From UBA5336 sp038745855 (GTDB lineage: Bacteria > Pseudomonadota > Alphaproteobacteria > Caulobacterales > Hyphomonadaceae), in assembly GCA_038745855.1 (NCBI GenBank), contig JBCDLC010000002.1, positions 62,001 through 126,000 of the forward strand: a stretch of 64,000 nt of DNA. The letters are read 5' to 3'. Within the stretch, counting starts at the first letter, position 1; each line of letters opens with the position of its first letter. The position numbers and the translations under genes were made by a program. Positions 1-9,851 of the stretch are shown piece by piece. The notes below the pieces were generated by a model that saw only the letters and a program-made list of their open reading frames with translations, was not told where the DNA came from and made no database searches.

Positions 1-114
1 CCTGAGTGTTGCTTTCTCTTTCTGCACCCAAGTTTGGGAAGCGTCGGCCATTCCCGACGGCAGAAAGCCCGCAACGAACGACGTAAACGCAAGAGCACAT
101 ACAAGGATACGCAT
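1..114 (-). CDS. DUF2155 family protein, N-terminal part (runs off the window)
   Basis: The first 38 codons of a gene that leaves the window at its left edge. It begins with a signal peptide (MRILVCALAFTSFVAG, cleavage probably near GMADA), so the product is exported. The mature start WVQKEKATLR matches the beginning of the DUF2155 domain, whose function is unknown. It lies 4 bp downstream of the mlaD-like stop on the same strand. NDUFA12, mlaD-like and DUF2155 in this order is a common alphaproteobacterial arrangement, which supports the call despite the short visible part. Confidence 0.7.
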   Translation of the reverse strand, partial: MRILVCALAFTSFVAGFLPSGMADASQTWVQKEKATLR

Positions 115-118
115 CCGA

Positions 119-622
119 CTACTCCGGATAGGCGTCATCGGCGGCCGAAGAAGCTGTACTGTCGGTGTCAACACCGGCACCGCTTGCGACTGAGGCGAAG
201 AGCGTGAGCAGGTCGACGCTGCCACGCGTGTAGACGATCTCGCCGCTCCCATCAGACGCGATGTAGTCAAAGCTCGCTCCAGGCTCCAACGCAATGTATG
301 CGCCGCCAAGGAGACCATCGGTAGAGATGCGTGCGTCGGTATCATCCGGTAGCGGCGCATCTTCGTCGATAGCCAGGGTGACAACCGCTTCGTAGCGATC
401 AAAGTCGCTTACAATCGCCTTCACCACGCCGATCTTGACCCCTGACATGCGTACATCGGATCCGCGCGAGATACCGGAGACGTTGTTGAATCGGGCCGTA
501 ACATCATAGCGGTTTCCGCCGGTGCTCGCATCTGCGCCGTTCGCCAAGGCAAACCAAAGGAAAAACAAGGCGACCAGGAGAACGACAGCGCCAAGCAGGG
601 TTTCAACAAGTGATTCACGCAT
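119..622 (-). CDS. mlaD: MlaD-like MCE domain protein (outer-membrane lipid asymmetry)
   Basis: About 167 residues if translation begins at MRESLVETLLG; a start 9 codons upstream (649) is open but would overlap the previous gene more. One N-terminal membrane helix (about residues 5-25, AVVLLVALFFLWFALANG) is followed by one MCE domain (about 38-120) with the typical YDVTARFNNVSGI and G(S/A)DVRMSGVKIG stretches. MlaD family proteins form hexameric rings in the inner membrane and, with an ABC transporter, move phospholipids between membranes. The other mla genes are not in this window. Start and end overlap or abut the NDUFA12 and DUF2155 genes, so the three are probably one operon. Confidence 0.85.
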   Translation of the reverse strand: MRESLVETLLGAVVLLVALFFLWFALANGADASTGGNRYDVTARFNNVSGISRGSDVRMSGVKIGVVKAIVSDFDRYEAVVTLAIDEDAPLPDDTDARISTDGLLGGAYIALEPGASFDYIASDGSGEIVYTRGSVDLLTLFASVASGAGVDTDSTASSAADDAYPE

Positions 623-1013
623 CTGGGGTCCAAGCCTCGTAATCAGCATAGGTTTCCTGGCGTTTGCCCTTCTCGGACAAGGACCCTTTTGGCTTGGTCG
701 CGAAAACCGTTCCGGTCATATTTGGTTTATGGTCGAGCTCGAAAGCTTTCCGAGGCAAAGGCGCTTCCGTCGGCGGCGCATCGAAAGTGTGATGGAGCCA
801 ACCGTGCCAATCTGCCGGCACTTTGGACGGTTCCGCGAGCCCGCTATAAACAACGTATCGACGCCTGTAATTCTTTGCACCCATCGAGGGTTTCCGGTCT
901 TCGTAGTATTTGTTGCCGTAGGTGTCTTCGCCGACGAAAGAAGACCGGCGGTTGATGTCAAACAGGGTGCCGAGCGTGGCGCCGTTCCACCAGGTGAAGA
1001 GTTTTTCGATCAT
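615..1013 (-). CDS. NDUFA12-like accessory subunit of NADH:ubiquinone oxidoreductase
   Basis: 132 residues. The sequence carries the family signature: GTLFDINRR near the N-terminus, GEDTYGNKYYE, RRYVVYSGLAEPSKVP, then DWHGWLHHTFDAPPTE. This is the bacterial homologue of the mitochondrial 17.2-kDa complex I subunit, present in alphaproteobacterial complex I and lying on the matrix/cytoplasmic side. It is the first gene of a three-gene minus-strand set with the mlaD-like and DUF2155 genes and overlaps the mlaD-like gene by 8 bp. The upstream region to 1216 is shared with the divergent gene and should hold both promoters. Confidence 0.9.
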   Translation of the reverse strand: MIEKLFTWWNGATLGTLFDINRRSSFVGEDTYGNKYYEDRKPSMGAKNYRRRYVVYSGLAEPSKVPADWHGWLHHTFDAPPTEAPLPRKAFELDHKPNMTGTVFATKPKGSLSEKGKRQETYADYEAWTPDA

Positions 1014-1215
1014 GAGCCGATACGCCTTTTCCCTGTTTCTATGGCCTTAGTATGACGCCCAATCCGTTATTTATGTCTGTTGCCACCAGGGTGGCAAGAT
1101 CACGTTTAGCGGCGCGAACGCGCGGCTCAAATCGGCCTTGCGAAACACACGGCAACTTGATCTCCTATCCGAACACCCACACGGCAAGTAGACGGACCTG
1201 CGGAGAGTTAGCGCC

Positions 1216-3546
1216 ATGGCAAAGGAAAATGTCGCTGAGGGAGAGGCCGATCGGGCAAATACTCGGCCTGCGAGTTTGGGTCAGATCGTCGATTTGCCAC
1301 AACAGGTCGTCTACGCTGATACGCCCGAGGCCATTATCGGCGCCACACACGCCCTGTCGAGACGCCACCTCGAAAGCGCTGCTCGACGGACCATTGCGGA
1401 ACAACTTGAAAGCCTGGGTGACGCACCAAGCAATGACGATTTAGCTTACGCTATCGCTGACGGCGTTCCTGAAGCAGTGATTGAGGAAGCACTGCGTTTG
1501 CCGGAGCGACTTCCGATGACCGCTTCGATGTTCAGAAAAGCGGCAAGTGATATGGCCGCAGCAACGCTAGACGTCGCGATGCCTGCTTCTCTCGGTCTAG
1601 GCGGCGGACTGGTTGGACTAACCGAATTCCTTGGAAATGGCGGTGTAGCACATCTCGTCCACTCGTCAGACCTCCCCTTGGAGACCGGCGCTGACGCAAT
1701 CGATCTCACAGCCTATGTCAGCGGTGGCGAGATCGAAGCCGAACGCCTGCTGACCGAGACCAAGCAGAAAGCCCGAAACGCGGGCAATGATGGCACGGTT
1801 CTCGTCACAGGACTGGGCGCCGCTCTCATGGCCTTAGGAGTCGACTATTCCAGCGATGAAGGACGCAAACTGGCGGCCAGCTTGTTCGCGCTCCTCCGAC
1901 ACGGCGTACGAGGCACGGTGCTGACCAAGGCCCTTGCAACCCCCTTGGGACTTCCACCAAAGCGAGCGGCGAACCGAGCCGGCCCCTCGTTGCGAGTACT
2001 CCCGATTCGGAACGATCCGTCCGAAAGCGCAGGCTTAGCGCCTTTGGGGCGGTTCATCGGTGAAACTGAGACGGGATCACATCTCATCCCGTGTGCTCGC
2101 GCCGCTCTGCAAAAGCGTGCGCCGGAAGCCCTGGCCAGACTTGACCGCCAACTCGCAGAGCACGCCAGCGTGAATATCACGCCAGAAATTTCAGAGGCAC
2201 GCCTCGCTGCGAGAGGCTTCTCACCGGCCGCCATGGACCGGGTGGCCGTCGCACTCGCAGAGGGATTGGACCTTGGCGCTGCATTTTCGCGCTGGGTCAT
2301 TGGAGACACCATCATTGCGAATGATCTCGGCTTGTCCCCCGATGCCTTCGATACCGACGGGCACGCCTTGCTCTCTGCTTTGGGTTTTGCGAAGCGCGAT
2401 ATTCTTGCGGCAGAGAAGGCGCTTGAGGGCCGAGACGAAATTGCCGCCAAGGCAGCTTTACTTGACGCGGGCTTCACCCCGGAACCGAGCTTGGCTGACC
2501 AACTGGCCATGGCGCAAGCCGTCTCGCCCTATCTTTCTGCACCCCCCATGCTCGACCTCCGTGCCGACCAATTAGCCGAGCTGCCACGTGATTTCTCGTT
2601 TCAGGCGCGCTTTATTGGCACCCGTGCCGACGCGAGCGCAACGGTCCTTGCTCGGCTTTCAGAAGCCCGGGCCACCGCCGCTGAACAGTATGGTATCGGT
2701 TTGACGAGCGATCATCCGCACACGGACGCGGATGTGGAGTCTGCTCAAGTTCTAGATGGTGCTGAGGCTGTTGCCCCGACAACTAGCGTCAACACCCCCA
2801 CTGGAGAGCGGAGCCGCTTGCCCGATCGCCGGAAGGGATACATCCAGAAAGCCACTGTCGGAGGGCACAAAGTTTACCTCCACACTGGTGAGTTCGAAGA
2901 TGGATCTCTTGGCGAGATTTTCCTCGACATGCACAAGGAAGGCGCAGCCTTCCGTTCGTTGATGAATAACTTTGCCATCGCGATATCTATTGGCTTGCAG
3001 TACGGCGTGCCCCTCGAAGAATTCGTTGACGCATTTGTTTTCACCCGCTTCGAACCGGCAGGCGACGTCACCGGGAACGATCGAATCACGAAGGCAACGT
3101 CCATCCTGGACTACATCTTCAGGGAACTCGCAGTATCATACCTCGACAGGCGGGATCTCGCAGAGCTTGGGGATGCCACTCACGATGGGCTTGGGCGAGG
3201 CTTGAAAGACGGCATTGCCGACTCAACAACGGGCAAACCCCTTGAGGGCGAAGCGGCGCAATTGATCTCCCGTGGGTTCTCCAGAGGCCAGCTTCCTGAC
3301 AACATTGTCATCCTCGATCGCCTGAGACCGTCCAGCGGCACTTCGCCATCCGATGGTGATCTAAGCGGTCCACCGCCTGGTCAGGCGATCGCCGATGCGA
3401 TGGGGAGCGACGAAGCGGTGTATCTCGCGGAGGCCTGCTCGACGTGCAACAATCACACACTGATCGCTCTCGACGACACGGCGACAATCCACTGCGACAC
3501 CTGCGGAGAGCAAACCGCGCGAGGAGGAAAGCCAGATAATCGCTGA
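1216..3546 (+). CDS. NrdJ-like protein with TSCPD domain, lacking the catalytic core
   Basis: 776 residues that align, from family memory, with the second half of alphaproteobacterial B12-dependent ribonucleotide reductase (NrdJ, about 1200 residues). Residues about 170-290 keep the DYSSDEGRKLAASLFALL region; about 300-480 match the barrel's C-terminal part (RGFSPAAMDRVAVAL, ALGFAKRDILAAE); about 535-650 are a well-preserved TSCPD domain (GGHKVYLHTGEFEDGSLGEI, QYGVPLEEFVDAFVFTRFEP). A CxxC/CxxC zinc ribbon ends the protein (CSTCNN, CDTCGE). The catalytic motifs of NrdJ (SNPCSEY, NPCG) are not present, nor are its N-terminal catalytic segments. Reductase activity is therefore unlikely; a regulatory or non-catalytic role is inference. 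Databases often label such proteins TSCPD domain-containing. Confidence 0.8.
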   Translation: MAKENVAEGEADRANTRPASLGQIVDLPQQVVYADTPEAIIGATHALSRRHLESAARRTIAEQLESLGDAPSNDDLAYAIADGVPEAVIEEALRLPERLPMTASMFRKAASDMAAATLDVAMPASLGLGGGLVGLTEFLGNGGVAHLVHSSDLPLETGADAIDLTAYVSGGEIEAERLLTETKQKARNAGNDGTVLVTGLGAALMALGVDYSSDEGRKLAASLFALLRHGVRGTVLTKALATPLGLPPKRAANRAGPSLRVLPIRNDPSESAGLAPLGRFIGETETGSHLIPCARAALQKRAPEALARLDRQLAEHASVNITPEISEARLAARGFSPAAMDRVAVALAEGLDLGAAFSRWVIGDTIIANDLGLSPDAFDTDGHALLSALGFAKRDILAAEKALEGRDEIAAKAALLDAGFTPEPSLADQLAMAQAVSPYLSAPPMLDLRADQLAELPRDFSFQARFIGTRADASATVLARLSEARATAAEQYGIGLTSDHPHTDADVESAQVLDGAEAVAPTTSVNTPTGERSRLPDRRKGYIQKATVGGHKVYLHTGEFEDGSLGEIFLDMHKEGAAFRSLMNNFAIAISIGLQYGVPLEEFVDAFVFTRFEPAGDVTGNDRITKATSILDYIFRELAVSYLDRRDLAELGDATHDGLGRGLKDGIADSTTGKPLEGEAAQLISRGFSRGQLPDNIVILDRLRPSSGTSPSDGDLSGPPPGQAIADAMGSDEAVYLAEACSTCNNHTLIALDDTATIHCDTCGEQTARGGKPDNR

Positions 3547-3740
3547 CGGCTCAGGTTATAGTCTATCTCAACCGTCGCGCGATTATTTTCCGCTCTCTTC
3601 GTCGATGAGGCGTTTTCACAACCGCTCTGTTACATCGAAGCAATAAACCGATGCGGCTCTGCAACGAGCGATCTCAAAAGGGAGGCCGTTGTGCGAGGAA
3701 CGACTTCGCAAATCTGCCATGAGCGACTAGCCCGAGCGAC

Positions 3741-4475
3741 ATGAACTCGGTCCACTCGATTTCTCTTAAGGCAAACTGTATCTGCTTTGCGTTGCTGATG
3801 CCGGTTTGCGCTTATGCAGAGACGACAAAAGTGTCGTTTGCACCGGCTTACGTCGGCGTTTGCGATGGCTGTGACTTCTCTGACCGAAACATGCAACACT
3901 GGCGACTGGACCGGACATCGTTTCCTTCAACGGACTTCTCCAGTTCAAACATGAGCCGATTATCGGCCATATCAGCCGATTTTTCGGGCGCTATTTTTCG
4001 CAATGCTCGCCTTAAGAGGGCGGTCCTCTCGAATGCCACCCTGATTGGAGCAAACTTCGAGGCCGCATCACTCACCGACGCCCGCGCGAACGGCGCAGAC
4101 TTGTCTGAAGTCATCGCCACGGACGCAACGCTCGCGGGTGCTCATTTTATTGGCGCAAACCTTTTCGCCGCTGATCTCTCAGGTGCAAGGGCCAGCCGCA
4201 CTGACTTTTCGAGCGCCAGCATGATGGGCGTTCGCCTCCAGAACGCCACCCTTCGTGAGGCCGTTTTCGACGGTGCAAATCTGATCGGCGCATCGCTGAA
4301 CCACACGGACCTAACGAACGCAAGCTTTGTAAATGCCCGGCTCGGAAATGCGAACTTCGTTGGCGCGATTGGGTTAGATACAGCCGACTTCGCTGGTGCC
4401 TGCAGGACTGGAGGGACCCTTTTCCCAGACGACACGTTCGTCGAGACGCTCTCCCTCTGTGCTCCCGAAGGCTGA
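3741..4475 (+). CDS. Exported pentapeptide repeat protein
   Basis: 244 residues with a signal peptide (about residues 1-26, cleavage after CAYA). From about residue 40 to 230 the chain is built of A(D/N)Lxx-type pentapeptide repeats, for example LIGANFEAASLTDARANGAD and FVNARLGNANFVGA, which fold into a right-handed quadrilateral beta helix. Four cysteines lie outside the repeat core (VCDGCDF near the start; CRTGG and LCAPEG at the end) and could form disulfides in the periplasm. The substrate or partner is unknown. It stands alone and converges on aspS. Confidence 0.8.
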   Translation: MNSVHSISLKANCICFALLMPVCAYAETTKVSFAPAYVGVCDGCDFSDRNMQHWRLDRTSFPSTDFSSSNMSRLSAISADFSGAIFRNARLKRAVLSNATLIGANFEAASLTDARANGADLSEVIATDATLAGAHFIGANLFAADLSGARASRTDFSSASMMGVRLQNATLREAVFDGANLIGASLNHTDLTNASFVNARLGNANFVGAIGLDTADFAGACRTGGTLFPDDTFVETLSLCAPEG

Positions 4476-4622
4476 AGCCTGATCGTTCGCCTACTCCATG
4501 CGGCAAGATCAAAGCGTTCTGGTCTTTGACGGATATCCGTCTCGGGCACTGTCGTAAGTGCAATCCTCCAACGATCGATTTCGGCGAAAGTGGGAACGGT
4601 GGAAGCGCAGTGCTCTAACCGA

Positions 4623-6464
4623 TCAGGTCTTCTTCGGCGGCTGAACTGTTTTGATACTGAGCTCTCGTAACTGTTGAGGACGAACGGGGCTCGGCGCTCC
4701 CATCATGAGATCACGAGCCTGCTGGTTCATTGGGAAGAGGGTTACGTCGCGAATATTTTCAGCATCAGCCAGAAGCATGACCATACGGTCTACGCCGGGT
4801 GCAATCCCACCATGGGGCGGCGCACCGAAGCGGAAAGCGTTCAGCATCCCCCCGAACTCTTCCTCAACGACTTCCGGTCCATGACCAGCAAGCTCGAACG
4901 CCTTCAACATGATCTCTGGACGATGGTTCCGGATTGCACCCGATGACAACTCGATCCCGTTGCAAACAATATCGTACTGGTAAGCCTTGAGCGCGAGAAC
5001 AGCGCCCTCACCCGCCGCCTGCGCCTCTTCCAGCGCTTTCAGACCCCCCTGGGGCATGGAGAACGGATTGTGCGAGAAATCGACCGCCGTGGCCTCTTCG
5101 TCATACTCGTACATCGGGAAATCGACGATCCAGCAGAACCGAAACACATCCGCTTCGATAAGGTCCAACTCTGCACCAAGTTTCAGGCGAGCTGCTCCAG
5201 CCAACTTGAGCGCATCCGGGGCCTTCCCCGCCGAGAAGAACACACCATCGCCGTCGGCCAGACCCATGTCTTCAAACAACGCCTTCAGATGGTCTGGGTC
5301 GAAGTTCTTGAGCACAGGATCCTGGCTCGCAACGGATCCGTCGTCCCCGGATTTTAGCCGGGCATAGCCCAGCCCAGGGGCCTGCATCTCCTTCTTTGCC
5401 CACTTATCGAGGTCATCAAAAAATTTCCTGGACTTGTTGGCTGCGGCCCGAGGCGCCGGTATCGCGATCACGCGGCCGCCACCCTTGATGATCTTGGCGA
5501 AGATGGAAAATCCGGTCTTACTGTCGTCTTCAAAGAAGTCTGTGACATCCCTCAGTTCAAACGGGATCCTCAGGTCAGGCTTGTCAGAGCCGTACTTTGC
5601 CATGGCCTCTGCGTAAGGGATGCGCGGGAATGGCCCATCGGGAATAGAGCGCCCTTTGCCGTCCCAATCGGCGAATTCCTCGAAAACACCGCGCATCACC
5701 GGTTCGATCGCCTGGAAGACATCCTCCTGGGTGACGAAACTCATTTCCACATCGAGCTGGTAGAACTCTCCCGGACTACGATCTGCGCGGGCATCCTCAT
5801 CGCGGAAACAAGCAGCGATCTGAAAATACCGGTCAAAACCTGATACCATCAGAAGCTGTTTGAATTGTTGCGGCGCCTGCGGCAGGGCGTAGAACTCCCC
5901 GTGATGAAGCCGGGAGGGCACTAGGAAGTCCCGCGCACCTTCCGGGCTCGATGCCGTCAGGATCGGGGTTTGGTATTCGGTGAACCCCTGTTCGACCATG
6001 CGCCGCCTTATTGAAGCGATGACATCGGCCCGAAGGGTCATGTTCTTGTGGAGCGTTTCTCGCCGCAGATCGAGGAACCGGTACTTGAGCCGAATATCCT
6101 CCGGATAATCCGGCTCCCCAAACACGGGCAAGGGCAGTTCGGACGCTTCGGACTGAACAGACACCCCTCCAGCGACAACTTCGATGTCCCCCGTGGCCAA
6201 ATTTCCGTTCACGAGATCCTTGTCTCGCGCCACAACCTTCCCTTCGACGGTGAAGACACTTTCCGTGCGCAACCGTTCGACAGTTTCGAACCCTTCGGCA
6301 CCTGGATTGAACACGATTTGGGTCAGCCCGTAATGATCGCGCAGATCAATGAAGATCACGCCGCCATGATCCCGCCGCCGATGCAGCCATCCCGACAGCT
6401 TCACAGCCTTTCCAACATCCGACTTTCGAAGTTCACCGCAAGTGTGGGTACGGTAGGCGTGCAT
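4623..6464 (-). CDS. aspS: Aspartyl-tRNA synthetase
   Basis: Class II synthetase that charges tRNA-Asp with aspartate in the cytoplasm. The start MHAYRTHTCGEL is chosen because it is the family's usual N-terminus; an 11-codon upstream extension is open but unlikely. Length 613 residues, normal for bacterial AspRS. Order: OB-fold anticodon-binding domain (about 1-110, with GWLHRRRDHGGVIFIDLRD), catalytic core with motif 2 (CFRDEDARADRS), a GAD insertion (about 290-420), and motif 3 (GGIAPGVDRMVMLLA) near 545. Its cognate tRNA-Asp gene lies 15 kb away and is the integration target of the large element. Confidence 0.97.
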   Translation of the reverse strand: MHAYRTHTCGELRKSDVGKAVKLSGWLHRRRDHGGVIFIDLRDHYGLTQIVFNPGAEGFETVERLRTESVFTVEGKVVARDKDLVNGNLATGDIEVVAGGVSVQSEASELPLPVFGEPDYPEDIRLKYRFLDLRRETLHKNMTLRADVIASIRRRMVEQGFTEYQTPILTASSPEGARDFLVPSRLHHGEFYALPQAPQQFKQLLMVSGFDRYFQIAACFRDEDARADRSPGEFYQLDVEMSFVTQEDVFQAIEPVMRGVFEEFADWDGKGRSIPDGPFPRIPYAEAMAKYGSDKPDLRIPFELRDVTDFFEDDSKTGFSIFAKIIKGGGRVIAIPAPRAAANKSRKFFDDLDKWAKKEMQAPGLGYARLKSGDDGSVASQDPVLKNFDPDHLKALFEDMGLADGDGVFFSAGKAPDALKLAGAARLKLGAELDLIEADVFRFCWIVDFPMYEYDEEATAVDFSHNPFSMPQGGLKALEEAQAAGEGAVLALKAYQYDIVCNGIELSSGAIRNHRPEIMLKAFELAGHGPEVVEEEFGGMLNAFRFGAPPHGGIAPGVDRMVMLLADAENIRDVTLFPMNQQARDLMMGAPSPVRPQQLRELSIKTVQPPKKT

Positions 6465-6646
6465 GGTGTTCTCCAGGAAGCCGAACAGTCTCAGCAAAGT
6501 TTCGTCTTTCGCCGGAGATCGAGGGGCATTGTCAACCCCGCAACAGCCTGCCGATGTCCCCTCCCCGTCGTCTAGAGTGCCAGAGTTAAGGCCGTCTTCA
6601 GGATCATGCGGTAACCAATGTGTTGGGCTGATGGGAAGTCATCGCA

Positions 6647-8566
6647 ATGACAGCACACTCTGCAAAATCGGACGTGCGACAGATGCAAAGCGCGCCTCAA
6701 CAACCCGCGCGGCCTGTTCAACCGGTTGTCGAAACCGATGAAGAAGCAAGGGCCGCGCAACGTCGAAACCGAACTGCCGGCTATGTCACCTCTTGCGCAG
6801 GCAACCGCGCCATCGTCTCGACCAGTGCAGGCATGCAGAACCGTGAGAGCGCCGATTACTGGACCGTCGGGCAGCTAATCTCAATTCAGGTTTCACCAAA
6901 TCGGATCGTCGGCATGCTTCAGAAGATCGAAGCCGATGCCCCTCGTTGGAGCCTTAACGAGGCCAATCCGATCACCTTGCATGTTGAACTCATGGGTGAG
7001 GTGCGGATCACGGATGACGGCCCGAACACGTTCTCGACCGGCATCTCAAAGTTTCCCCACATGGGTGCCATGGCTCACCGTATTCGGCACGAAGATCTGA
7101 TCACCATCTTCAAACCGAAAGACCGCAGCGCCGTAAAAATCGGCAATCTCAGCCAGAGCCCTGAAATTCCGGCCATGGTGTCAGTTGAGCAACTGGTCAC
7201 TCGACATTTCGCCGTTGTCGGCACGACAGGGACGGGGAAATCCACGTCTGTTGCTCTCATCTTGTCAAAAATCGTCGCCGCGAAACCCGACCAACGGATC
7301 CTCGTGATCGACCCCCACAACGAGTTCGTGAACGCGTTTGGCGACAAGGCCCATTCCATAGAGGTGGATACACTCGATCTGCCCTTCTGGCTCCTCACCT
7401 TTGAGGAGTTGACCGAAGTCGTCTTCCGCGGACGCGAACCCATCCATGAAGAACTCGACACCCTTCGCGATCTGATCCCCCAGGCCAAATCGATGTATGA
7501 GCAGGGCGGCCGACGGGAGCGGGGCATGAAGCGCCGAGTTCCGAGCCGTATTGGCCTCGACACACCGATCCCCTACCGGATGGCCGACCTCATCTCCCTG
7601 CTGGATGAACAGATTGGTGCACTCGACAACGCGCATTTGCGTCCGCACCTGCGCAATTTGCATAACCGGCTCCAGGCCTTGATGACAGACCCACGGTTCG
7701 AATTTCTCTTCAATTCCCGCCAGGTGACGGACTCGATCATGACGGCCCTTGGCGATATTTACCGGGTGCCCATGCGCGGGAAACCGATCACGGTCTTCCA
7801 ACTTTCAGGTATCCCATCTGAGGTCGTGAATGCGGTGGTGTCCGTCCTTTGCCGACTGGCGTTCGACCTCGCCTTGGCATCAGACAGCCGGATCAAGACA
7901 CTGGTGGTTTGCGAAGAGGCCCACCGCTACATCCCAGCCGACACCTCGACTGGATTTGCGCCGACGCGGGCAGCGATCGCAAAGATCGCCAAGGAAGGCC
8001 GGAAATACGGTGTATCCCTCGCAATCATTACCCAGCGACCCAACGAGCTGGATCCGACGATCCTTTCCCAATGCAACTCGATCTTCGCCTTGAGGCTCGG
8101 GAACGAAGACGACCAGGATGTGATGCGGAAGGCGATATCAAACGCATCGGCCAGCACAATAACGATGCTGTCGTCACTGGCTGATCGCGAGTGCATCGCA
8201 TTTGGTCGCGCTGTCTCGACGGCCATGCGCTTGCACTTCGTCACAGTTCCGCAGCAATCACAGCCGAAGAGCCAGCACGCCGGCGACAAGGAAGGCGTTG
8301 GACAGTCCCTTTCGAGCGCTGATCTTGCAGAGGCGGTCGAGGCATTGCGGGGCAACAAGGACAAGGGCGAAGACGACGAGAGCACGGGCTATGACGTCGC
8401 TTCCGCTGCCCCCGCTCCGCAGACGGCAGCGCCGCGCATGCCGGTCGCAGCTGCGCCAAAGCTCACCCAAGCCGCCGCGCCTACTCCACGGGCACCACAA
8501 CAAGCGCCGTCGGAGCAGGATGCCATGGCGCAACTGCGCAACAAACTTCGAAACCGCCAGCGATAG
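6647..8566 (+). CDS. HerA-like ATPase (DUF87 domain)
   Basis: 639 residues. An N-terminal beta-barrel (about 40-175, HAS-barrel type) precedes an ATPase of the FtsK/HerA superfamily: Walker A GTTGTGKSTS near residue 190, LVIDPHNEF, Walker B LVVCEEAH near 420, and an arginine-containing SLAIITQRPNELD sensor segment. The C-terminal 90 residues are low-complexity, rich in Ala, Pro and Gln. HerA-type proteins are hexameric DNA translocases; here no nurA nuclease lies beside it, so the partner is unknown. This stand-alone form is widespread in alphaproteobacteria. Translation could also start 12 codons later at MQSAPQQ. Confidence 0.88.
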   Translation: MTAHSAKSDVRQMQSAPQQPARPVQPVVETDEEARAAQRRNRTAGYVTSCAGNRAIVSTSAGMQNRESADYWTVGQLISIQVSPNRIVGMLQKIEADAPRWSLNEANPITLHVELMGEVRITDDGPNTFSTGISKFPHMGAMAHRIRHEDLITIFKPKDRSAVKIGNLSQSPEIPAMVSVEQLVTRHFAVVGTTGTGKSTSVALILSKIVAAKPDQRILVIDPHNEFVNAFGDKAHSIEVDTLDLPFWLLTFEELTEVVFRGREPIHEELDTLRDLIPQAKSMYEQGGRRERGMKRRVPSRIGLDTPIPYRMADLISLLDEQIGALDNAHLRPHLRNLHNRLQALMTDPRFEFLFNSRQVTDSIMTALGDIYRVPMRGKPITVFQLSGIPSEVVNAVVSVLCRLAFDLALASDSRIKTLVVCEEAHRYIPADTSTGFAPTRAAIAKIAKEGRKYGVSLAIITQRPNELDPTILSQCNSIFALRLGNEDDQDVMRKAISNASASTITMLSSLADRECIAFGRAVSTAMRLHFVTVPQQSQPKSQHAGDKEGVGQSLSSADLAEAVEALRGNKDKGEDDESTGYDVASAAPAPQTAAPRMPVAAAPKLTQAAAPTPRAPQQAPSEQDAMAQLRNKLRNRQR

Positions 8567-8614
8567 CCGGAGCCTTGCTGGCCAAGCCACCCGGTTTGGT
8601 CTACGGCCTCCAGG

Positions 8615-9781
8615 ATGACTAATCCATCGCTCGTGCCGATAACGGCACAGGACGCGCTCGAGGATTTCTGCCAGGTCCTGTCTTCCAGCGACTTCGTTTG
8701 CGTCGATACAGAATTTCACCGGGAGACGACCTACTGGCCGCAGCTATGCTTGATCCAGGCATCAGCACCAGGGATCCAAGGCATGATCGATCCACTGGCG
8801 GACGATCTTGATATCGGTCCGTTTCTCACGCTCCTCGCCAATGAATCGCAGGTAAAAGTCTTCCATGCCGCCCGGCAGGATCTTGAAATCTTCAACCGTC
8901 TCATCGGTCATCCACCAGGCCCCGTGTTCGACACTCAGATCGCCGCCATGGCCCTGGGGCTCGGTGACAGCGTATCCTACGACAATCTCATCCAGAAAGT
9001 ACTCCGAAAGTCCGTCGACAAATCCAGCCAATTCACCGACTGGACACGTCGCCCGCTCAGCGAAAAACAACGCGCCTATGCACTCGGCGATGTAACGTAT
9101 TTGCGCGATGCGTACCAAGTCCTGCGGGACGACCTGGCCGCGAAGAACCGGCTTGGCTGGATCGCAGCTGAAATGGCCGAGTTGGAAAGTCCCGATCTCT
9201 ACGACACCGATCCAGCCAATGCCTGGCAACGGCTCAAGCTTCGTAAACCGAAAAAGGACTATGTCGCTATCGTGGTTGCGGTTGCAGCTTGGCGGGAGCG
9301 CCAAGCGCAAGCACTCAACCGGCCGCGACGGCGGATCCTCAAGGATGATGCGATCCACGAGATTGCTGAACAAAAACCGACCAGTTCCGAAGGCTTTGAC
9401 CGGTTACGGGCCGTCCCTAAGGGCTTCATCAAATCACGAACAGCGGAGGGTTTGCTCGAGGCCGTCGATGCAGCGCTCGCATCGCCGGACGATTACAGCC
9501 CCGAGCTACCCTTGCGCCGACAGAATCCCCAAACGCCAGCCGGCGCACCTGAAATGCTAAAGGTGCTCCTCAAACATGTCAGTGACGAAGCCGATGTTGT
9601 GCCGCGATTGATCGCCAATGCTGCGGATATCGAGAAGATCGCACGTGGCGAGACGGATGCGTCTATACCGGCCATGACGGGGTGGCGCGATGACGTGTTC
9701 GGTCAAAAAGCCCGGGCGCTATTGTCGGGGCAACTCGCCCTTTCTTTCGAAAAAGGGAAGGTCCGCTTGTTCGAAGTCTGA
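8615..9781 (+). CDS. rnd: Ribonuclease D
   Basis: 388 residues, the normal length. It is a 3'-5' exoribonuclease that trims tRNA precursors and other structured RNAs. The DEDDy exonuclease domain fills the first 200 residues: VDTEFHRE (first Asp/Glu), HAARQDLEIF, and the Y-x(3)-D motif in RAYALGDVTYL. An HRDC RNA-binding domain follows (about 205-285), then a second HRDC-like region at the C-terminus. It starts 48 bp after the HerA-like gene on the same strand and may be cotranscribed. Confidence 0.95.
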   Translation: MTNPSLVPITAQDALEDFCQVLSSSDFVCVDTEFHRETTYWPQLCLIQASAPGIQGMIDPLADDLDIGPFLTLLANESQVKVFHAARQDLEIFNRLIGHPPGPVFDTQIAAMALGLGDSVSYDNLIQKVLRKSVDKSSQFTDWTRRPLSEKQRAYALGDVTYLRDAYQVLRDDLAAKNRLGWIAAEMAELESPDLYDTDPANAWQRLKLRKPKKDYVAIVVAVAAWRERQAQALNRPRRRILKDDAIHEIAEQKPTSSEGFDRLRAVPKGFIKSRTAEGLLEAVDAALASPDDYSPELPLRRQNPQTPAGAPEMLKVLLKHVSDEADVVPRLIANAADIEKIARGETDASIPAMTGWRDDVFGQKARALLSGQLALSFEKGKVRLFEV

Positions 9782-9851
9782 TTGACTGAACAAACGGACC
9801 AAACAATCCGCTCGATTGCTCACTTCTCGAGCGGCCTAGTGCGCCTGCGTT

